Origin: Aestuariirhabdus sp049985285
GTDB taxonomy: Bacteria; Pseudomonadota; Gammaproteobacteria; Pseudomonadales; Aestuariirhabdaceae
Direction: 5' to 3'
Assembly (NCBI RefSeq): GCF_049985285.1
Contig: NZ_JBNIEU010000001.1
Coordinates: forward strand, 1,337,894-1,401,893
DNA: 64,000 bases
The notes beneath the pieces are model-generated. The model worked only from the letters and a program-made list of their open reading frames with translations. It made no database searches and was not told where the DNA came from. Within the stretch, counting starts at the first letter, position 1. Each line of letters opens with the position of its first letter. The translations under genes and the position numbers were made by a program. Shown piece by piece: positions 60,130-64,000 of this stretch.

Positions 60130-61599
60130 TTATACGATACGTTTCATATCGGTCATGTAAGCGCGCAGCTTGTTGCCAATTACTTCTACACCGTGGCTAC
60201 GGATCTCCTGGTTGATATCAACCAGTTGGCGATTATCAACACTGTTGCTGGTTACGGCCATGCCAGAACCGATAACGTCCGTATCTACGGTCTGCATGAA
60301 ATCCTTGAGTAGTGGTACACAGGCGTTCGCGAACAGGTAGTTGCCGTACTCGGCGGTATCGGAGATAACGACGTTCATTTCGTACAGCTTCTTGCGTGCG
60401 ACTGTGTTGGCGATCAGTGGTAGCTCGTGCAGCGACTCGTAGTAGGCGGATTCAGCGATGATGCCGGAGCTGGTCATCGCCTCAAAGGCCAGTTCAACGC
60501 CAGCTTTTACCATGGCGATCATAAGGATGCCGTTGTCGTAGTACTCTTGCTCGTCGATCTCAACATCGCCGGCGGGGGTATTTTCGAACGCAGTGTCCTG
60601 AGTGGCGGCACGCCATCCGAGCAGATCGGCGTCGTCGTTGGCCCAGTCAGCCATCATGGTAGAGGAGAAGTGACCGCTTACTACGTCGTCCATATGCTTA
60701 TTGTAGAGTGGGCGCATCAGGTCCTTGAGTTCAACGGAGAGCTCGTAGGCGCGGATTTTAGCCGGGTTGCTGAGGCGATCCATCATATTGGTTATGCCGC
60801 CCAGCTTCAGGCCTTCAGTAATAACTTCCCAGCCGTACTGGATTAGCTTGGAGGCATAGCCTGCATCGATCCCCTTCTCGATCATACGATCGAAGCAAAG
60901 CAGGGAGCCAGCTTGCAGCATTCCGCACAGGATGGTTTGCTCGCCGACAAGGTCGGATTTCACCTCGGCGATAAAGGAAGATTCCAATACGCCGGCACGA
61001 TGGCCGCCGGTGCCGGCAGCGTAGGCTTTCGCGATCTCCATGCCGTCGCCGTTTGGATCGTTTTCGCGGTGCACTGCGATCAGGGTTGGAACCCCAAAAC
61101 CGCGCTTGTACTCTTCGCGCACTTCGGTGCCGGGGCATTTCGGTGCAACCATCACTACGGTGATGTCATCGCGAATTTTTGTGCCCTCTTCAACAATGTT
61201 GAAGCCGTGGGAGTAGGCCAGGGTGGCGCCTTTTTTCATCAGCGGGACAACCTGTTTTACAACGGATGTGTGCTGTTTGTCAGGGGTCAGGTTAAGTACC
61301 AGGTCGGCGGTTGGGATCAGGTCCTCGTAGGTACCGACCGTGAATCCGTTTTCTGAGGCATTTTTCCAGGACTGGCGCTTCTCGGCGATAGCCGCTTCGC
61401 GCAGTGCATAGGAAACGTCCAGGCCACTGTCCCGCAGGTTCAGACCCTGGTTGAGGCCCTGGGCGCCGCAGCCTACGACAACCAGCTTCCAGCCTTTGAT
61501 CTTGCTGACACCCTGGTCAAACTCTTCGCGTTGCATAAAACGGCATTTGCCGAGCTCTTCAAGCTGGATGCGCAGTGGCAGGGTATTGAAATAGTTCAT
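60130..61599 (-). CDS. ilvC: Ketol-acid reductoisomerase, class II
   Basis: 489 residues, the long E. coli-type class II enzyme (Pseudomonas has the ~338-residue class I form). It converts acetolactate to dihydroxyisovalerate with NADPH and Mg2+. NADP site VVVGCGAQGLNQGLNLRDSGLDVSYALRE, then PKCPGTEVREEYKRGFGVPTLIAVH, and duplicated knotted helical domains with metal-binding DLVGEQTILCGMLQAG and the C-terminal ESAYYESLHELPLIANTVAR. Start ATG follows GGAG. Controlled divergently by ilvY. Confidence 0.97.
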   Translation of the reverse strand: MNYFNTLPLRIQLEELGKCRFMQREEFDQGVSKIKGWKLVVVGCGAQGLNQGLNLRDSGLDVSYALREAAIAEKRQSWKNASENGFTVGTYEDLIPTADLVLNLTPDKQHTSVVKQVVPLMKKGATLAYSHGFNIVEEGTKIRDDITVVMVAPKCPGTEVREEYKRGFGVPTLIAVHRENDPNGDGMEIAKAYAAGTGGHRAGVLESSFIAEVKSDLVGEQTILCGMLQAGSLLCFDRMIEKGIDAGYASKLIQYGWEVITEGLKLGGITNMMDRLSNPAKIRAYELSVELKDLMRPLYNKHMDDVVSGHFSSTMMADWANDDADLLGWRAATQDTAFENTPAGDVEIDEQEYYDNGILMIAMVKAGVELAFEAMTSSGIIAESAYYESLHELPLIANTVARKKLYEMNVVISDTAEYGNYLFANACVPLLKDFMQTVDTDVIGSGMAVTSNSVDNRQLVDINQEIRSHGVEVIGNKLRAYMTDMKRIV

Positions 61600-61649
61600 T
61601 CGATATCTCCGAATCGGTAGTGCGCCTCGTGGGCGCTGGGAAGTCTGGG

Positions 61650-61678
61650 TTGTTGCGGTGTGTGGCTACTGGCAACAA
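61650..61678. promoter_or_regulatory. Candidate IlvY operator between ilvC and ilvY
   Basis: TTGTTGC (61650-61656) and GCAACAA (61672-61678) are perfect arms separated by 15 bases. A second TTGC/ATTGC-rich stretch (about 61703-61745) lies nearer ilvY. Tandem TTGC...GCAA operators in the divergent region are known for E. coli IlvY. Confidence 0.55.
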
Positions 61679-61766
61679 TGGCGCCACCCTAACGGATTTC
61701 TTGTGTTGCGTAAAATGAATTATATGGAATACTTTATTGCATAAAACGAAATGCTAAGAGGCACGC

Positions 61767-62648
61767 ATGAATAGAGTCGCGTTAGAACAGTTTCTGGTGT
61801 TAAGCGAGTCCTTGCACTTCTCCCGGGCGAGCGAGCTTTGCCATGTCAGCCCTTCCACCCTGAGTCGGGTGGTGCAGCGGCTGGAGTCAGAGGTGGGGGT
61901 GCCGCTTTTTTATCGGGATAATCGTTCGGTGGCGTTAACCGCGGCGGGGCGGGAGTTTCAGCACTATGCGCGGGAAGTGGTTGAGCGCTGGTGGCAGCTT
62001 AAGGAGCGAGTAAAGGAGAGTGGGCCTCTTGAGGGGGAGCTCAGCTTATATTGCTCGGTGACGGCGAGCTATCGTTTCTTGCCGGAGTTGCTGAGTGAAT
62101 TTCGGCGGCGTCACCCCGGGGTAGAGATAAAGCTGCGCACTGGTGATGCGGCTCTATCATTGCCCAAGTTGTTGGGGGGGGAGGCGGATTTAGTGATCGC
62201 GGCGAGGCCCGCCGAGCTGAACGCGGATGTGGAGTTTCAACGAATTAGCGAAACCCCGCTGCAACTCATTGCTCCGTTGGTAGAGGGGGGGGTGTCCAGT
62301 AGCTTGGAGGTAGGAAAGCCCTGGTATGAACTTCCGTTGGTGCAGGCCGAGAGTGGGGTGGCGAGGATGCACCTCGATAGATGGTTCGTGGAGCAGGGTA
62401 TTAAGCCTGATGTCTATGCTACGGTTGCGGGGAATGAGGCGATTGTGGCTATGGTAAATCTGGGGTGTGGGGTCGGTGTGGTGCCGGAGCTGGTGTTGCA
62501 AAATAGCCCGGTTGCTGAGCGGGTAAAAGTGCTCGCAATTGAGTTGCGACTGCCGCCATTCGAGATCGGGCTCTGCGTGCGTGGGCGCTCGTTGCAAAAA
62601 CCGGCCGTTAAAGCGTTGTGGTCGATTGCTGAAAGTGTGTGTCGGTAG
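61767..62648 (+). CDS. ilvY: LysR-type activator of ilvC
   Basis: 293 residues. HTH FLVLSESLHFSRASELCHVSPSTLSRVVQRLESEVG is very close to E. coli IlvY (HFGRSARAMHVSPSTLSRQIQRLEE), as are LYCSVTASYRFLPELLSEFRRRHPGVEIKLRTGDAA and NLGCGVGVVPELVLQNSP. It activates ilvC in response to acetolactate or acetohydroxybutyrate. Divergent from ilvC across 167 bases, the classical arrangement. Confidence 0.94.
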   Translation: MNRVALEQFLVLSESLHFSRASELCHVSPSTLSRVVQRLESEVGVPLFYRDNRSVALTAAGREFQHYAREVVERWWQLKERVKESGPLEGELSLYCSVTASYRFLPELLSEFRRRHPGVEIKLRTGDAALSLPKLLGGEADLVIAARPAELNADVEFQRISETPLQLIAPLVEGGVSSSLEVGKPWYELPLVQAESGVARMHLDRWFVEQGIKPDVYATVAGNEAIVAMVNLGCGVGVVPELVLQNSPVAERVKVLAIELRLPPFEIGLCVRGRSLQKPAVKALWSIAESVCR

Positions 62649-62732
62649 TAGCGAATGGGCGTGCCCCCGCACAGGACATTTATACAGATGCTGTTTATAA
62701 TGCTGCAATGTTTTTTGTGAGTACTAAAAGTA

Positions 62733-63599
62733 ATGACTGACGATACGAAAGTGACGCCGTTAAAGGGGGCTGGTGAGGAAGCGGATGCTACCCCTGTCGA
62801 TTCGGTCGAGTCTGCGGAAAGCCTGCTGATTGATGAACATGTTGAAGAGGTGGCTGAAAATGGCCGCCGGGTACAGCATCGAGGCGTGTACCTGTTGCCC
62901 AACCTGTTTACGACGGCGGCCCTGTTTTGTGGTTTTTATGCGGTGATCGCCGCTACGAAGGGCGCGTTTGAGCCGGCGGCGGTTGCCATATTTGTGGCAA
63001 TGGTGCTGGACGGACTTGATGGTCGTGTAGCGAGATTGACGAATACTCAGAGCGCCTTTGGTGCAGAGTATGACAGTCTTGCGGATATGGTGTCTTTTGG
63101 CGTGGCTCCTGCGGTTGTTGCATACAGTTGGGCGTTGGAGGATTTGGGGAAGCTGGGTTGGGTCGTGGCCTTCATCTATGTTGCGGGAGCCGCATTGCGT
63201 TTGGCTCGCTTCAACACCCAGATTGAGTCGGCAGACAAACGGTTTTTCACGGGGCTTCCAAGCCCGGCGGCAGCGGCAGTTGTTGCTGGAATGGTGTGGT
63301 CCTTTAGCGAGTTTGGGGGCGACAGTTCGTTGTGGTTCTCGCTGATGGCGATGGTCGTCACGGCGGCGGCGGGTGTCATGATGGTGACCAACATACGCTT
63401 CCATAGTTTTAAGGACCTGGACCTTAAAGGGCGAGTGCCCTTCGTATTTATTCTTTTGGTGGTGCTGGTATTTGCTATTGTGGCCTATGATCCACCGCGG
63501 GTGTTATGGGGCGTGTTTTTGATCTACACCCTTTCAGGTCCTGTTATGGCGGTAATGAATTTAGGCCGCGGGCAGTCCCGGGAAGTCGCAGAGGATTGA
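62733..63599 (+). CDS. pssA: CDP-diacylglycerol-serine O-phosphatidyltransferase
   Basis: 288 residues. CDP-alcohol phosphatidyltransferase motif DGLDGRVARLTNTQSAFGAEYDSLADMVSFGVAPA, with the metal aspartates, and about eight membrane segments. The hydrophilic N-terminal ~45 residues are an extension common in Pseudomonas relatives. It makes phosphatidylserine for phosphatidylethanolamine. In Pseudomonas it also follows ilvC. A very strong terminator follows. Confidence 0.95.
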   Translation: MTDDTKVTPLKGAGEEADATPVDSVESAESLLIDEHVEEVAENGRRVQHRGVYLLPNLFTTAALFCGFYAVIAATKGAFEPAAVAIFVAMVLDGLDGRVARLTNTQSAFGAEYDSLADMVSFGVAPAVVAYSWALEDLGKLGWVVAFIYVAGAALRLARFNTQIESADKRFFTGLPSPAAAAVVAGMVWSFSEFGGDSSLWFSLMAMVVTAAAGVMMVTNIRFHSFKDLDLKGRVPFVFILLVVLVFAIVAYDPPRVLWGVFLIYTLSGPVMAVMNLGRGQSREVAED

Positions 63600-63620
63600 T
63601 GTGGCGGTTTTGTACGCTAT

Positions 63621-63658
63621 ACAGAGAGGGCGCCCAGTGGGCGCCCTCTCTGTTTTTG
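63621..63658 (+). terminator. Terminator after pssA
   Basis: Sixteen-base perfect arms (63621-63636 and 63638-63653) around a minimal loop, rich in GGGCGCCC, followed by TTTTTG. Starts 21 bases after the pssA stop. Confidence 0.93.
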
Positions 63659-63826
63659 TGGTCGCTATTTTTAGCTATATACGCAAACGGTTTTACTCTG
63701 GCTGGCTAATTGCGAAATGTTCTTTGTTATCGGGAGCGTTACTGCGCGCGGGTGACTATCTTTGACTGTCCGGGGTGTTGTTCGTGGTGTGCATAGGGTG
63801 TCGTAAGGACTCCTCTAAAAAGAGAC

Positions 63827-63854
63827 TTGACGATGGTGCCGATCGCTATATAAT
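63827..63854 (+). promoter_or_regulatory. rRNA-type promoter P1
   Basis: TTGACG (63827-63832), 16 bases, TATAAT (63849-63854), then the discriminator GCGCCTCC. The GC-rich discriminator and 16-base spacer are the pattern of stringently controlled rRNA promoters. No coding start follows in the window. Confidence 0.7.
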
Positions 63855-63928
63855 GCGCCTCCTTCTCGACGACAAGGCACCGCTCAGGCGGGGGATATCT
63901 GGAGTTGAGAAGAACTTTTAAGGGTGTG

Positions 63929-63956
63929 TTGACAGCGATATTGAACGCTGTAGAAC
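63929..63956 (+). promoter_or_regulatory. rRNA-type promoter P2
   Basis: TTGACA (63929-63934), 16 bases, TAGAAC (63951-63956), then GCGCGCC. Lies 102 bases after P1, in tandem. A ribosomal RNA operon, or possibly a tRNA operon, is predicted to begin just beyond 64000. Confidence 0.65.
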
Positions 63957-64000
63957 GCGCGCCTCGTTGCCCGGGAAGCTTTGTTAAAAAGCGTTTTCAG

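Overview
The window looks like the chromosome of a marine gammaproteobacterium in Pseudomonadales sensu lato (the Pseudomonas / former Oceanospirillales group). The evidence is gene order and family content: fis-dusB-DUF3426-prmA, dksA-gluQ-cbrX-cbrA-cbrB-(crcZ)-pcnB-folK-panB-panC-pgi-acs, divergent ilvC/ilvY, convergent ilvIH, and two TRAP transporter clusters. I cannot name a genus. Most genes are ordinary chromosomal genes with tight spacing and many 1-20 bp overlaps.

Layout. 1-6.7 kb: translation and regulation genes (fis start, dusB, a DUF3426 zinc-ribbon protein, prmA) and a periplasmic-sensor diguanylate cyclase. 6.8-17.3 kb: AGCS symporter, a two-gene ABC exporter, an AT-rich (probably acquired) acyltransferase, Mn-dependent pyrophosphatase, an MFS protein with a long repetitive tail, and small unknowns. 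17.3-32.8 kb: accessory catabolism, with two TRAP clusters. The first holds a D-2-hydroxyacid dehydrogenase, a Tat-exported binding protein, DctQ, DctM, an amidase and a small membrane protein. The second holds DctQ-DctM-DctP, a three-subunit flavin/[2Fe-2S] opine-oxidase-like dehydrogenase, RidA, and a divergent OccR/NocR-like LysR regulator. An RNase HI lies between them. 33.1 kb: tRNA-Ile(CAU).

33.5-48.2 kb: a Pseudomonas-like block read leftward, dksA, gluQ, cbrX, cbrA, cbrB, then an unannotated-looking 0.7-kb gap, then pcnB, folK, a deoxynucleoside kinase, panB, panC, pgi and acs. The gap contains five TGTTAC/GTAACA hexamers, a near-consensus sigma-54 promoter, two A-rich blocks of AANAANAA (Hfq/Crc) motifs and a terminator. 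I read it as a crcZ-type small RNA under CbrB control, so the locus would carry a complete CbrAB-CrcZ carbon-catabolite-repression switch. Candidate CA motifs also occur in the leaders of acs and both TRAP clusters.

48.4-57.3 kb: sfsA, chaN, a six-copy 48-bp tandem repeat, a second predicted small RNA of about 120 nt with a strong Fur-box promoter and terminator (PrrF/RyhB-like by architecture), a cyclic-nucleotide-domain protein, a TfoX-C protein, an APH/ATPase fusion, mrcB, a TPR lipoprotein, a YqcC protein and a DUF4124 protein. 57.8-63.6 kb: ilvI-ilvH, ilvC/ilvY and pssA. The right edge carries two tandem promoters with GC-rich discriminators, typical of an rRNA operon that would begin just outside the window.

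The two predicted small RNAs are the most interesting content. Both rest on promoter, operator, terminator and motif evidence read directly from the sequence, and neither has been tested by covariance search or expression data.
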